From contig NZ_KL591009.1 in assembly GCF_000716335.1 (NCBI RefSeq), positions 9,482 through 73,481 on the forward strand: a DNA stretch of 64,000 nucleotides. Direction: 5' to 3'. Shown here piece by piece: positions 56,337 to 64,000 of the stretch (its first letter is position 1; each line of letters begins with the position of its first letter). Both the position numbers and the translations under genes were made by a program. The stretch is from Streptomyces sp. NRRL S-118. Its GTDB lineage: Bacteria > Actinomycetota > Actinomycetes > Streptomycetales > Streptomycetaceae. The notes below the pieces were generated by a model, which saw only the letters and a list, made by a program, of their open reading frames with translations, did not search any database and was not told the DNA's origin.

Positions 56337-57022
56337 CCTCCCCGCCGCCGGCTCCCTGCGGCGGGCCCCCGGGGAAGCGCCCCCGCGCCGTCCACGCCCC
56401 ACACGGGCAGCAGCCGTGACGGGCGGCGCCCCAGCAGGTGCGGAGGCAGCAGCGACAAGGGGTTCAGATAGACGGTGCCGCGGCGCAGGCTCCAGTGCAG
56501 GCACGTCGGGGGACAGTGCGGGAGCTCGGCCGTCAGATGGCCCACCACCTGTCCCGCCGCCACCTCCGTGCCCACGGTCACCACAGGCCGGAGCGGCTCG
56601 TACGAGGTGCGCAGCCCGGGCCCCGGGCCCGGGTGGGTGACCGTCACGACGCCGCGCCCCGCCACCGGGCCGGCGAACGACACCCGCCCCGCGGCCGCGG
56701 CACGCACCGGCGTACCGGCCCGGGCGGCGAGGTCCACCCCGCGGTGGCCCGGCCCGTACGGCGACGCGGGCGGCTCCCAGCCCCGTACGACCACGGGCCG
56801 CGGCGGCCCCACCGGCCACGTACCGCTCGCGGGGCCGACGGCGCCCCCGGCGGCGCTCCCGTCCCCGTCCTCCGCCGCGGGGCCGGTACCGGTGCCCGAG
56901 GGCCGGGCGGCGGCTTCCCCGGCGGGGCCGGGTCGCGAGGGTGCCGCAGGGCCCGCAGGGTCCGCCGCCCAGGAGGCGGGGAGCGCGGTGGCCAGGGCGA
57001 GCAGCAGGGTGATCAGGCGCAT
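56315..57022 (-). CDS. Secreted M23 (LytM) metallopeptidase
   Basis: A 235-residue exported cell-wall hydrolase-type protein. The signal peptide is [19 protein letters not shown], then comes a Pro/Gly/Ala-rich linker (about 25-85), then the M23 domain with [20 protein letters not shown] (first zinc His and Asp) and CLHWSLRRG (HxxL-type second site). The canonical HxH is partly altered: CLHW has one His where HxH is usual, so activity needs proof. The ATG at 57022 was chosen because the signal peptide begins there. Confidence 0.88.
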   Translation of the reverse strand: MRLITLLLALATALPASWAADPAGPAAPSRPGPAGEAAARPSGTGTGPAAEDGDGSAAGGAVGPASGTWPVGPPRPVVVRGWEPPASPYGPGHRGVDLAARAGTPVRAAAAGRVSFAGPVAGRGVVTVTHPGPGPGLRTSYEPLRPVVTVGTEVAAGQVVGHLTAELPHCPPTCLHWSLRRGTVYLNPLSLLPPHLLGRRPSRLLPVWGVDGAGALPRGPAAGSRRRGGQVPWTP

Positions 57023-57063
57023 GGGACGACTGTGGCGCAGGGCGCCGGGCGGGCGCCGCGGGC

Positions 57064-57090
57064 TGTGGACGGGCGGTGCGTTGTGGACAG
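57064..57090 (-). promoter_or_regulatory. Two DnaA-box-like sequences before rpsB
   Basis: TGTGGACGG (57064-57072) and TGTGGACAG (57082-57090) match the reverse DnaA box TGTGGACAA at seven and eight of nine positions, 18 bases apart. Confidence 0.35.
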
Positions 57091-57133
57091 CGCCGTCACC
57101 CGCTGCTGCCGAGGTCCCGTACACTTCTTCTGG

Positions 57134-57153
57134 CGACCCGGGTCACCGGGTCG
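57134..57153 (+). other. Hairpin at the start of the rpsB leader
   Basis: CGACCCGG-GTCA-CCGGGTCG, a perfect 8 bp stem, begins about 10 bases after a TACACT -10-like element (57119-57124). The leader of about 140 bases may let S2 regulate its own synthesis. This is inference. Confidence 0.45.
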
Positions 57154-57266
57154 ACTTCGCACGCCCCGCCACAGCCCTCACAAGCCGTGGCAGCGCTCTT
57201 CGGTCCTTCGTGGCAGCAGCGCGTCGGGGCGTCAGGACACAACCGAGAATTCAAGGAGATACGGCC

Positions 57267-58154
57267 ATGGCCGTCGTCACGATGCGGGAGCTGCTGGAGA
57301 GCGGCGTCCACTTCGGTCACCAGACCCGTCGCTGGAACCCGAAGATGAAGCGCTTCATCTTCACCGAGCGCAACGGCATCTACATCATCGACCTGCTCCA
57401 GTCGCTGTCGTACATCGACCGCGCCTACGAGTTCGTCAAGGAGACCGTCGCGCACGGCGGCTCCATCATGTTCGTCGGCACCAAGAAGCAGGCGCAGGAG
57501 GCGATCGCCGAGCAGGCGACCCGCGTCGGCATGCCCTACGTCAACCAGCGCTGGCTGGGCGGCATGCTCACCAACTTCTCCACGGTCTACAAGCGCCTGC
57601 AGCGTCTGAAGGAGCTCGAGGCGATCGACTTCGAGGACGTCGCGGCCTCGGGTCTCACCAAGAAGGAGCTCCTGGTCCTCTCGCGCGAGAAGGCCAAGCT
57701 GGAGAAGACCCTCGGTGGTATCCGCGAGATGCAGAAGGTGCCCAGCGCCGTCTGGATCGTCGACACCAAGAAGGAGCACATCGCCGTCGGTGAGGCGCGC
57801 AAGCTCCACATCCCGGTCGTCGCGATCCTCGACACGAACTGCGACCCCGACGAGGTCGACTACAAGATCCCGGGCAACGACGACGCGATCCGCTCCGTCA
57901 CCCTGCTCACCCGCGTGATCGCCGACGCCGTCGCCGAGGGCCTCATCGCCCGCTCCGGCGCCGCCACCGGCGACCAGAAGCCGGGCGACAAGGCCGCCGG
58001 CGAGCCGCTGGCCGAGTGGGAGCGCGACCTGCTCGAGGGCGAGAAGAAGGCGGAGTCCGACGAGGCCGCCGAGAAGCCGGCCGAGGCCGCTGCGGAGGCC
58101 CCGGCCGAGGCCCCGGCCGCCGAGGCTCCGGCCGCGGACGCCGAGCAGGCCTGA
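57267..58154 (+). CDS. rpsB: 30S ribosomal protein S2
   Basis: S2, 295 residues: [20 protein letters not shown] at the start, the conserved [13 protein letters not shown] and [15 protein letters not shown], and an Ala/Glu/Pro-rich C-terminal tail of about 50 residues usual in actinobacteria. The ribosome site is AAGGAGA. It is in an operon with tsf, with a hairpin between that may reduce tsf expression relative to rpsB. Confidence 0.98.
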   Translation: MAVVTMRELLESGVHFGHQTRRWNPKMKRFIFTERNGIYIIDLLQSLSYIDRAYEFVKETVAHGGSIMFVGTKKQAQEAIAEQATRVGMPYVNQRWLGGMLTNFSTVYKRLQRLKELEAIDFEDVAASGLTKKELLVLSREKAKLEKTLGGIREMQKVPSAVWIVDTKKEHIAVGEARKLHIPVVAILDTNCDPDEVDYKIPGNDDAIRSVTLLTRVIADAVAEGLIARSGAATGDQKPGDKAAGEPLAEWERDLLEGEKKAESDEAAEKPAEAAAEAPAEAPAAEAPAADAEQA

Positions 58155-58175
58155 CCCTTTCAGGTTCGGCAGGAG

Positions 58176-58204
58176 ACGGCGGGGGCCCACGAAGCCCCCG
58201 CCGT
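58176..58204 (+). terminator. Attenuator-like hairpin between rpsB and tsf
   Basis: ACGGCGGGGGC pairs with GCCCCCGCCGT across a 7-base loop. It is followed by a direct repeat of TAGATCTTC (58213 onward) before the tsf start. Confidence 0.75.
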
Positions 58205-58256
58205 TCACCCCTAGATCTTCGTAGATCTTCCAGACTTCGAGAGAGATTCACAGATC

Positions 58257-59093
58257 ATGGCGAACTACACCGCCGCTGACGTCAAGAAGCTCCGCGAGCT
58301 CACCGGCGCCGGCATGATGGACTGCAAGAAGGCGCTGGACGAGTCCGACGGCAACGTCGACAAGGCCGTCGAGGCCCTGCGCATCAAGGGCCAGAAGGGC
58401 GTCGCCAAGCGCGAGGGCCGTTCCGCCGAGAACGGCGCCGTCGTCTCCCTCATCGCCGATGACAACACCTCCGGTGTGCTCGTCGAGCTGAAGTGCGAGA
58501 CGGACTTCGTCGCCAAGGGCGAGAAGTTCCAGAGCGTCGCCACGGCCCTGGCCGAGCACGTCGCCAAGACCTCCCCGGCCGACATCGAGGCGCTGCTCGC
58601 GTCCGAGATCGAGCCCGGCAAGACCGTCCAGGCGTACGTCGACGAGGCCAACGCCAACCTGGGCGAGAAGATCGTCCTGGACCGCTTCGCGCAGTTCTCC
58701 GGCGGCTACGTCACCGCTTACATGCACCGCACCATGCCCGACCTGCCCCCGCAGATCGGTGTTCTCGTCGAGCTCGACAAGGAGAACGCCGAGATCGCCA
58801 AGGGTGTCGCGCAGCACATCGCCGCCTTCGCGCCGAAGTACCTCTCCCGCGAGGACGTCCCGGCCGAGGTCGTCGAGGCCGAGCGCCGCGTCGCCGAGGA
58901 GACCACCCGCGCCGAGGGCAAGCCCGAGGCCGCGCTCCCGAAGATCGTCGAGGGCCGCCTCAACGGCTTCTTCAAGGACGCGACCCTCCTGGGCCAGCCG
59001 TACGCGCTGGACAACAAGAAGTCCGTCCAGCAGATCCTGGACGAGGCCGGTGTCACCCTGAAGCGCTTCAGCCGCATCAAGGTCGGCATCTGA
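58257..59093 (+). CDS. tsf: Elongation factor Ts
   Basis: EF-Ts, 278 residues, recycles EF-Tu. It has [20 protein letters not shown] and [12 protein letters not shown], the conserved [14 protein letters not shown], and C-terminal [20 protein letters not shown]. Full length. Confidence 0.98.
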   Translation: MANYTAADVKKLRELTGAGMMDCKKALDESDGNVDKAVEALRIKGQKGVAKREGRSAENGAVVSLIADDNTSGVLVELKCETDFVAKGEKFQSVATALAEHVAKTSPADIEALLASEIEPGKTVQAYVDEANANLGEKIVLDRFAQFSGGYVTAYMHRTMPDLPPQIGVLVELDKENAEIAKGVAQHIAAFAPKYLSREDVPAEVVEAERRVAEETTRAEGKPEAALPKIVEGRLNGFFKDATLLGQPYALDNKKSVQQILDEAGVTLKRFSRIKVGI

Positions 59094-59180
59094 GCCGGTA
59101 CGCGATCGACCGGGCAGCCCGCTAGGGTTTCCCACGTGGACATCGGCGCGTGAGCGACCGGACGTCCGCAGATCTGACGA

Positions 59181-59228
59181 GGAGGCCATTGCCGCTAGGG
59201 ATCACCAGTACCCCCGGCAGTGGCCTTC
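59181..59228 (+). other. Long hairpin before pyrH
   Basis: A 14 bp stem (59181-59194 with 59215-59228, two G-T pairs) encloses a 20-base loop, ending 14 bases before the pyrH ribosome site. It may end tsf transcripts or control pyrH. Confidence 0.6.
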
Positions 59229-59253
59229 TTCGTATGTGCACGAGGAGATCCCC

Positions 59254-60018
59254 ATGAATCAGGGCGCCGCACAGGGCGACGACAACCACGGCAAAAAGTC
59301 CGGCCGCTTCATGCTGAAGCTGTCCGGTGAGGCGTTCGCCGGCGGCGGCGGCCTCGGCGTCGACCCCGACGTCGTACACGCCATCGCACGCGAGATCGCC
59401 GCGGTCGTACGCGACGGCGCGGAGATCGCCGTAGTGATCGGTGGTGGCAACTTCTTCCGCGGCGCAGAGCTGCAGCAGCGCGGCATGGACCGGGCGCGCT
59501 CCGACTACATGGGCATGCTCGGCACCGTCATGAACTGCCTCGCCCTCCAGGACTTCCTGGAGAAGGAAGGCATCGACTCCCGGGTCCAGACCGCCATCAC
59601 CATGGGCCAGGTCGCCGAGCCCTACATCCCGCTGCGCGCCGTGCGCCACCTGGAGAAGGGCCGCGTCGTCATCTTCGGCGCCGGTATGGGCATGCCCTAC
59701 TTCTCCACCGACACCACCGCCGCTCAGCGCGCCCTGGAGATCGACGCCGAGGCGCTCCTCATGGGCAAGAACGGCGTGGACGGCGTCTACGACTCCGACC
59801 CGAAGGTCAACCCCGACGCGGTGAGGTTCGACGCGCTGGAGTACGGCGAGGTGCTCGGCCGGGACCTCAAGGTCGCCGACGCCACCGCCATCACCCTCTG
59901 CCGCGACAACAACCTGCCGATCCTCGTCTTCGAACTGCTCGCGGCGGGCAATATCGCCCGCGCGGTGAAGGGTGAGAAGATCGGGACGCTCGTGAGCGAC
60001 CAGGGCACCAGGAACTGA
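59254..60018 (+). CDS. pyrH: UMP kinase
   Basis: UMP kinase, 254 residues, makes UDP. Motifs are [45 protein letters not shown] and [15 protein letters not shown]. An 18-residue polar lead precedes the core. The ATG at 59254 follows GAGGAG. The standard order tsf-pyrH-frr-cdsA is kept. Confidence 0.98.
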   Translation: MNQGAAQGDDNHGKKSGRFMLKLSGEAFAGGGGLGVDPDVVHAIAREIAAVVRDGAEIAVVIGGGNFFRGAELQQRGMDRARSDYMGMLGTVMNCLALQDFLEKEGIDSRVQTAITMGQVAEPYIPLRAVRHLEKGRVVIFGAGMGMPYFSTDTTAAQRALEIDAEALLMGKNGVDGVYDSDPKVNPDAVRFDALEYGEVLGRDLKVADATAITLCRDNNLPILVFELLAAGNIARAVKGEKIGTLVSDQGTRN

Positions 60019-60156
60019 CGGGCCCGACCGGGTCCGTCCCGAACCGACCCGTCCCACCCCCGATGTGCCCTGATCCGGGGATGGACAAAGCCCTGCCGGT
60101 CGGACACCGTGCAGGAGCGTAAAGACGCGCCTACTCAAGACACGCAGGAGCAAGTG

Positions 60157-60714
60157 GTGATCGAAGAGACCCTCCTCGAGGCCGAGGAGAAGATGGAGAA
60201 GGCCGTCGTGGTCGCCAAGGAGGACTTCGCCGCGATCCGCACCGGCCGCGCGCACCCGGCGATGTTCAACAAGATCGTCGCCGACTACTACGGCGCCCTG
60301 ACGCCGATCAACCAGCTGGCGTCGTTCTCCGTGCCGGAGCCGCGCATGGCCGTGGTGACCCCGTTCGACAAGAGCGCGCTGCGCAACATCGAGCAGGCCA
60401 TCCGCGACTCGGACCTCGGCGTCAACCCGAGCAACGACGGCAACATCATCCGTGTGGTGTTCCCCGAGCTCACCGAGGAGCGCCGCCGCGACTACATCAA
60501 GGTGGCCAAGGGCAAGGCCGAGGACGCCAAGATCTCGATCCGCTCCGTCCGCCGCAAGGCCAAGGAGACCATCGACAAGTTCGTCAAGGACGGCGAGGTC
60601 GGCGAGGACGAGGGCCGCCGCGCCGAGAAGGAGCTCGACGACACCACCGCGAAGTACGTCGCGCAGGTGGACGAGCTGCTCAAGCACAAGGAAGCCGAGC
60701 TGCTCGAGGTCTGA
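60157..60714 (+). CDS. frr: Ribosome recycling factor
   Basis: RRF, 185 residues, splits ribosomes after termination with EF-G. It shows [36 protein letters not shown], the conserved [14 protein letters not shown] and VRRKAKETI. The GTG at 60157 gives the usual length and has CAGGAG 6 bases upstream; upstream in-frame codons lack homology. The stop overlaps cdsA by one base. Confidence 0.98.
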   Translation: MIEETLLEAEEKMEKAVVVAKEDFAAIRTGRAHPAMFNKIVADYYGALTPINQLASFSVPEPRMAVVTPFDKSALRNIEQAIRDSDLGVNPSNDGNIIRVVFPELTEERRRDYIKVAKGKAEDAKISIRSVRRKAKETIDKFVKDGEVGEDEGRRAEKELDDTTAKYVAQVDELLKHKEAELLEV

Positions 60715-61865
60715 TGAACGACTCTTCCTGGGGGGCCCCGCCGAATGGCGGCTACTGGGGTCCGCCCGACCAGGGGCTCGCCGCGGGCCACGCCCCGGCA
60801 GCCCCGGCGGGTCCCGCATACGATGGGCAGGACGCGCAGCAGACGCGGCCCATGCCCCTCGTACCCGCCGACGTTCCCCCCTCGGGATACGGAAGCGGAC
60901 ACCAGGACGACACCCGTGACCGGGGGACCGCTCGGCCGAGCGGTCCCCTGTTCCGTGACGAGATGCCGCAGGAGCCCATGACCCCGCCGTCGGGAGCGCC
61001 GCAGCCCCCGGGACAGCCGGAGCAGCCGGGGCCGCCCCAGAACCAGAAGAAGCGGGCCGGCCGGGACCTGCGGGCCGCGATAGGAGTCGGGGTCGGCCTC
61101 GGCTCGGTGATCATCGCCTCGCTCTTCATCGTCAAGGCCGTCTTCGTCGGTGTCGTCGCGGTCGCCGTCGTGGTCGGGCTGTGGGAGCTGACCTCGCGCC
61201 TCCAGGAGCGCAAGGCCATCAAGGCCCCGCTCGTGCCGCTCGCGGTCGGCGGCGTGGCGATGGTCGTGGCCGGTTACGCACGCGGAGCCGAAGGCGCCTG
61301 GGTGGCGATGGCGCTCACCGCGCTCGCGGTCCTCGTGTGGCGGATGACCGACCCCCCCGAGGGCTACCTCAAGGACGTCACGGCTGGTCTGTTCGCCGCC
61401 TTCTACGTTCCGTTCCTCGCGACGTTCGTGGCGATGATGCTCACCGCGGACGACGGCCCCCTGCGGGTGTTCACCTTCCTGCTGCTGACCGTGGTCAGCG
61501 ACACCGGCGCGTACGCGGTCGGCTGGCGCTTCGGCACCCACAAGCTCGCGCCGCGCATCAGCCCCGGCAAGACCCGCGAGGGACTCGCCGGAGCGGTGGC
61601 GTTCGCGATGGCGGCGGGCGCGCTGTGCATGGAGTTCGCCATCGACGGCGGTACGTGGTGGCAGGGCCTGCTGCTGGGCCTCGCGGTCGCGGTGAGCGCC
61701 ACGCTCGGCGACCTGGGCGAGTCGATGATCAAGCGGGACCTGGGCATCAAGGACATGGGCACGCTGCTCCCCGGGCACGGCGGCATCATGGACCGCCTGG
61801 ACTCGCTGCTGCCGACGGCGCCGGTGGTGTGGCTGCTGCTGGTGATCTTCGTCGGGGCGGGCTGA
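60714..61865 (+). CDS. cdsA: Phosphatidate cytidylyltransferase
   Basis: CdsA, 383 residues, makes CDP-diacylglycerol. A disordered Pro/Gly/Gln-rich cytoplasmic region (about residues 1-115) precedes about eight membrane segments. The family signature SMIKRDLGIKDMGTLLPGHG, then GIMDRLDS, is complete. The long N-terminal extension is typical of Streptomyces. It overlaps frr (TGATG). Confidence 0.96.
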   Translation: MNDSSWGAPPNGGYWGPPDQGLAAGHAPAAPAGPAYDGQDAQQTRPMPLVPADVPPSGYGSGHQDDTRDRGTARPSGPLFRDEMPQEPMTPPSGAPQPPGQPEQPGPPQNQKKRAGRDLRAAIGVGVGLGSVIIASLFIVKAVFVGVVAVAVVVGLWELTSRLQERKAIKAPLVPLAVGGVAMVVAGYARGAEGAWVAMALTALAVLVWRMTDPPEGYLKDVTAGLFAAFYVPFLATFVAMMLTADDGPLRVFTFLLLTVVSDTGAYAVGWRFGTHKLAPRISPGKTREGLAGAVAFAMAAGALCMEFAIDGGTWWQGLLLGLAVAVSATLGDLGESMIKRDLGIKDMGTLLPGHGGIMDRLDSLLPTAPVVWLLLVIFVGAG

Positions 61866-61969
61866 CGGTCCCCGGTGGCCGCCCGGTGGCGCCGGTGCGC
61901 CGCCGGGAACAGGCCGCAGCGGCATCCGGTTACCCTGGAAGGGCTCGTCGCGTCGACGCGGCGGGCCCT

Positions 61970-61998
61970 TTCGGCCCCGCGCACCGCGGGGATCATCC
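61970..61998 (+). other. Second hairpin resembling a type I-E CRISPR repeat
   Basis: CCCCGCG-CAC-CGCGGGG (61975-61991) followed by ATCATCC resembles the E. coli-type repeat core. It is a single copy in the cdsA-rlmN gap and shares its GGGGATnATCC end with the minus-strand reading of the hairpin at 12258-12286. Confidence 0.4.
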
Positions 61999-62054
61999 GG
62001 TGAGGTCACCCGGCTCACGTACCGCGGCCTCGTCCTACTGAGGAGTACCAGGTC

Positions 62055-63167
62055 ATGGCACGCCCCGCCCCGGGAGAACTCACCTTCGTCGCGCCCCGCG
62101 GCGCGAAGAAGCCGCCGCGGCACCTCGCCGACCTCTCGCCCGCCGAGCGCAAGGAAGCCGTCGCCGCGATCGGCGAGAAGCCGTTCCGCGCCAGGCAGCT
62201 CTCGCAGCACTACTTCGCGCGGTACGCGCACGACCCGGCCGAGTGGACGGACATCCCCGCCGCGTCCCGGGAGAAGCTCGCCGCGGAGCTGCTGCCGGAC
62301 CTGATGTCGGTCGTCCGCCACATCTCGTGCGACGACGACACCACCCGCAAGACCCTGTGGCGGCTCCACGACGGCACCCTCGTCGAGTCGGTCCTCATGC
62401 GCTACCCGGACCGCGTGACCATGTGCATCTCGTCGCAGGCGGGCTGCGGCATGAACTGCCCGTTCTGCGCCACCGGCCAGGCCGGCCTCGACCGGAACCT
62501 GTCGACGGCCGAGATCGTGCACCAGATCGTCGACGGCATGCGCGCCCTGCGCGACGGCGAGGTCCCCGGCGGCCCGGCCCGCCTGTCCAACATCGTCTTC
62601 ATGGGCATGGGCGAGCCGCTCGCCAACTACAACCGGGTCGTCGGCGCCATCCGCCGCCTCACCGACCCCGAGCCCGACGGCCTCGGCCTGTCGCAGCGCG
62701 GCATCACCGTCTCCACCGTGGGCCTGGTGCCCGCCATGCTGCGCTTCGCCGACGAGGGCTTCAAGTGCCGCCTCGCCGTCTCGCTGCACGCCCCCGACGA
62801 CGAGCTGCGCGACACCCTCGTCCCCGTCAACACGCGCTGGAAGGTCCGGGAGGTGCTGGACGCCGCCTGGGAGTACGCCGAGAAGTCCGGCCGCCGCGTC
62901 TCCATCGAGTACGCGCTCATCCGCGACATCAACGACCAGGCGTGGCGCGGCGATCTGCTGGGCCGGCTGCTCAAGGGCAAGAGGGTCCACGTCAACCTGA
63001 TCCCGCTCAACCCGACGCCCGGGTCGAAGTGGACCGCCTCCCGCCCCGAGGACGAGAAGGCGTTCGTCGAGGCGATCGCCGCACACGGCGTCCCCGTCAC
63101 CGTGCGGGACACCCGCGGCCAGGAGATCGACGGCGCCTGTGGACAGCTGGCGGCGGCAGAACGCTGA
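62055..63167 (+). CDS. rlmN: 23S rRNA/tRNA adenine-C2 methyltransferase RlmN
   Basis: RlmN, 370 residues, is a radical SAM enzyme that methylates A2503 of 23S rRNA and A37 of some tRNAs. The iron-sulfur motif is [14 protein letters not shown] (CxxxCxxC). [10 protein letters not shown] and the C-terminal IDGACGQL hold the second methyl-carrier Cys. The gene starts 190 bases after cdsA; the gap holds the CRISPR-repeat-like hairpin. Confidence 0.97.
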   Translation: MARPAPGELTFVAPRGAKKPPRHLADLSPAERKEAVAAIGEKPFRARQLSQHYFARYAHDPAEWTDIPAASREKLAAELLPDLMSVVRHISCDDDTTRKTLWRLHDGTLVESVLMRYPDRVTMCISSQAGCGMNCPFCATGQAGLDRNLSTAEIVHQIVDGMRALRDGEVPGGPARLSNIVFMGMGEPLANYNRVVGAIRRLTDPEPDGLGLSQRGITVSTVGLVPAMLRFADEGFKCRLAVSLHAPDDELRDTLVPVNTRWKVREVLDAAWEYAEKSGRRVSIEYALIRDINDQAWRGDLLGRLLKGKRVHVNLIPLNPTPGSKWTASRPEDEKAFVEAIAAHGVPVTVRDTRGQEIDGACGQLAAAER

Positions 63168-63200
63168 CCTTGTAGTCTGAGCTCGAACACACCTGCACAT

Positions 63201-63293
63201 TCCGACAGGGGAGCGCCACAGCGCTGAGAGTGCGGTCACCGGGCCGCAGACCCTCTGAACCTCGCCCAGGTCATTCTGGGTAGGAAGTTCGGT
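63201..63293 (+). ncRNA. TPP riboswitch (THI element)
   Basis: The conserved blocks are all present in order: ACAGGGGAGC (63206-63215), GCTGAGAGTGCGG (63222-63234), GACCCTCTGAACCT (63249-63262) and TCATTCTGGGTAGGAAG (63271-63287). It controls the thiamine uptake genes that start at 63382: TPP binding should end transcription at the following hairpin or hide the ribosome site. Confidence 0.97.
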
Positions 63294-63311
63294 CGTTACT
63301 CGAGCTGTTGC

Positions 63312-63345
63312 GCCCTGCCCGCCGGACGGTTCCGGTGGGCAGGGC
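63312..63345 (+). terminator. Terminator hairpin of the TPP riboswitch
   Basis: GCCCTGCCCGCCGGA pairs with TCCGGTGGGCAGGGC (15 bp, one G-T pair) on the loop CGGT, between the aptamer and the gene. It is the likely expression platform. Confidence 0.8.
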
Positions 63346-63381
63346 CGCGTCTCTTCCTGGTCACACCCAGGAGGAATCTCA

Positions 63382-64000
63382 GTGAGCACCACCACGAAGA
63401 TCGCGGCCGGCGCCCTCGCCGCCGCGCTGGGCGTCACGACGCTCACCGCCTGCGGCGGCGACGCGGACAAGAAGTCCGAGGGCGGCGGTACGGCGTCGAA
63501 GACCGTGACGCTCGTCAGCCACGACTCCTTCAACGCCTCCCCGGCCGTCCTGAAGGAGTTCACCCGGCGGACCGGCTACACGGTGAAGGTCCTCAAGAGC
63601 GGCGACGCCGGCGAGGCCGTCAACAAGGCCATCCTCACCAAGGGCGCCCCCCAGGGCGACGTCTTCTTCGGCGTCGACAACACCCTGCTCTCCCGCGCCC
63701 TCGACAACGGGCTCTTCGAGCCGTACGAGGCCAAGGGCCTGGACCAGGTCCCGGGCGCCCTTCGGCTCGACGGGGACAAACACCGGGTCACGCCCGTCGA
63801 CAGCGGCGACATCTGCGTCAACTACGACAAGAAGTACTTCGCCGACAAGAAGCTCGCGCCGCCGCAGACCTTCGACGACCTCGCCAAGCCGCAGTACAAG
63901 GACCTCCTCGTCGTCGAGAACCCCGAGCGGTCGTCCCCGGGCCTCGGCTTCCTGCTGGGCACGGCCGCCCGCTACGGCGACGAGGGGTGGCAGGACTACT
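63382..64000 (+). CDS. thiB: Thiamine ABC transporter substrate-binding lipoprotein (partial)
   Basis: The gene runs off the window; 206 residues are visible. VSTTTKIAAGALAAALGVTT is followed by the lipobox LTAC, so it is a lipid-anchored binding protein. The mature part has KTVTLVSHDSFNASPAVLKE, LTKGAPQGDVFFGVDNTLLS and SGDICVNYDKKYFADKKL, the pattern of thiamine-binding ThiB. The GTG has GGAGGA (63370-63375). The TPP riboswitch upstream supports the thiamine assignment. Permease and ATPase genes are expected beyond 64000. Confidence 0.95.
   Translation, partial: MSTTTKIAAGALAAALGVTTLTACGGDADKKSEGGGTASKTVTLVSHDSFNASPAVLKEFTRRTGYTVKVLKSGDAGEAVNKAILTKGAPQGDVFFGVDNTLLSRALDNGLFEPYEAKGLDQVPGALRLDGDKHRVTPVDSGDICVNYDKKYFADKKLAPPQTFDDLAKPQYKDLLVVENPERSSPGLGFLLGTAARYGDEGWQDY

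Overview
This 64 kb window is chromosomal core DNA from a high-GC actinomycete, almost certainly a Streptomyces. The evidence is the very strong G/C bias at third codon positions, frequent GTG starts, and genes typical of that genus: whiG, nsdA, a HupS-type HU with a lysine-rich tail, four adjacent type I signal peptidases, glcP and ndgR. Gene order follows, from memory, the S. coelicolor SCO5550-SCO5627 region. No transposon, prophage or CRISPR array was seen.

Layout. 1-7000: end of a tRNA-Glu, ndgR divergent from leuCD, a roughly 600 bp gene-poor gap, hupS, then cofC divergent from a PlsC-like acyltransferase and gpsA. 8000-12500: ddlA, a small lipoprotein, a stand-alone Lrp/RAM-domain protein, thiL-thiD, rpmB. 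12700-24200: a DAK2-domain protein, recG, rsmD-coaD, a DivIVA-like coiled-coil protein, the DUF177-rpmF-rnc-mutM operon, an HxlR regulator, a CAP-domain exoprotein, acylphosphatase and a small coiled-coil protein. 24300-42000: smc, the glucose permease glcP, ftsY, an apparently active-site-less prim-pol-like protein divergent from nsdA, the nitrogen operon amtB-glnK-glnD, ffh and a short FtsH-like protease. 42100-51300: a methyltransferase, a SprT-like zinc protein, rpsP-khpA-rimM-trmD-rplS, sipW-sipX-sipY-sipZ, a Nudix hydrolase and a DUF2469 protein. 51400-57000: yraN-comM-dprA, whiG, a TetR regulator and an M23 peptidase. 57200-64000: rpsB-tsf, pyrH-frr-cdsA, rlmN, and a TPP riboswitch ahead of a truncated thiamine-binding lipoprotein gene.

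How it fits together. Much of the window serves protein synthesis and export: ribosomal proteins, ribosome maturation and recycling, SRP (ffh, ftsY), signal peptidases and FtsH. The rest covers envelope precursors (gpsA, plsC-like, ddlA, cdsA), nitrogen assimilation and development. Visible regulatory DNA includes a PHO box next to a GlnR box before amtB, a palindrome on the glcP transcription start, a BldD-like box and DnaA boxes before yraN-comM-dprA, inverted repeats between ndgR and leuC, and a TPP riboswitch with terminator. The points most worth following up are the degenerate prim-pol protein beside nsdA, the internal twin-arginine-like motif of NsdA, the unannotated SprT-like protein, the DnaA-box/BldD-box combination before dprA, and two solitary hairpins that resemble type I-E CRISPR repeats.
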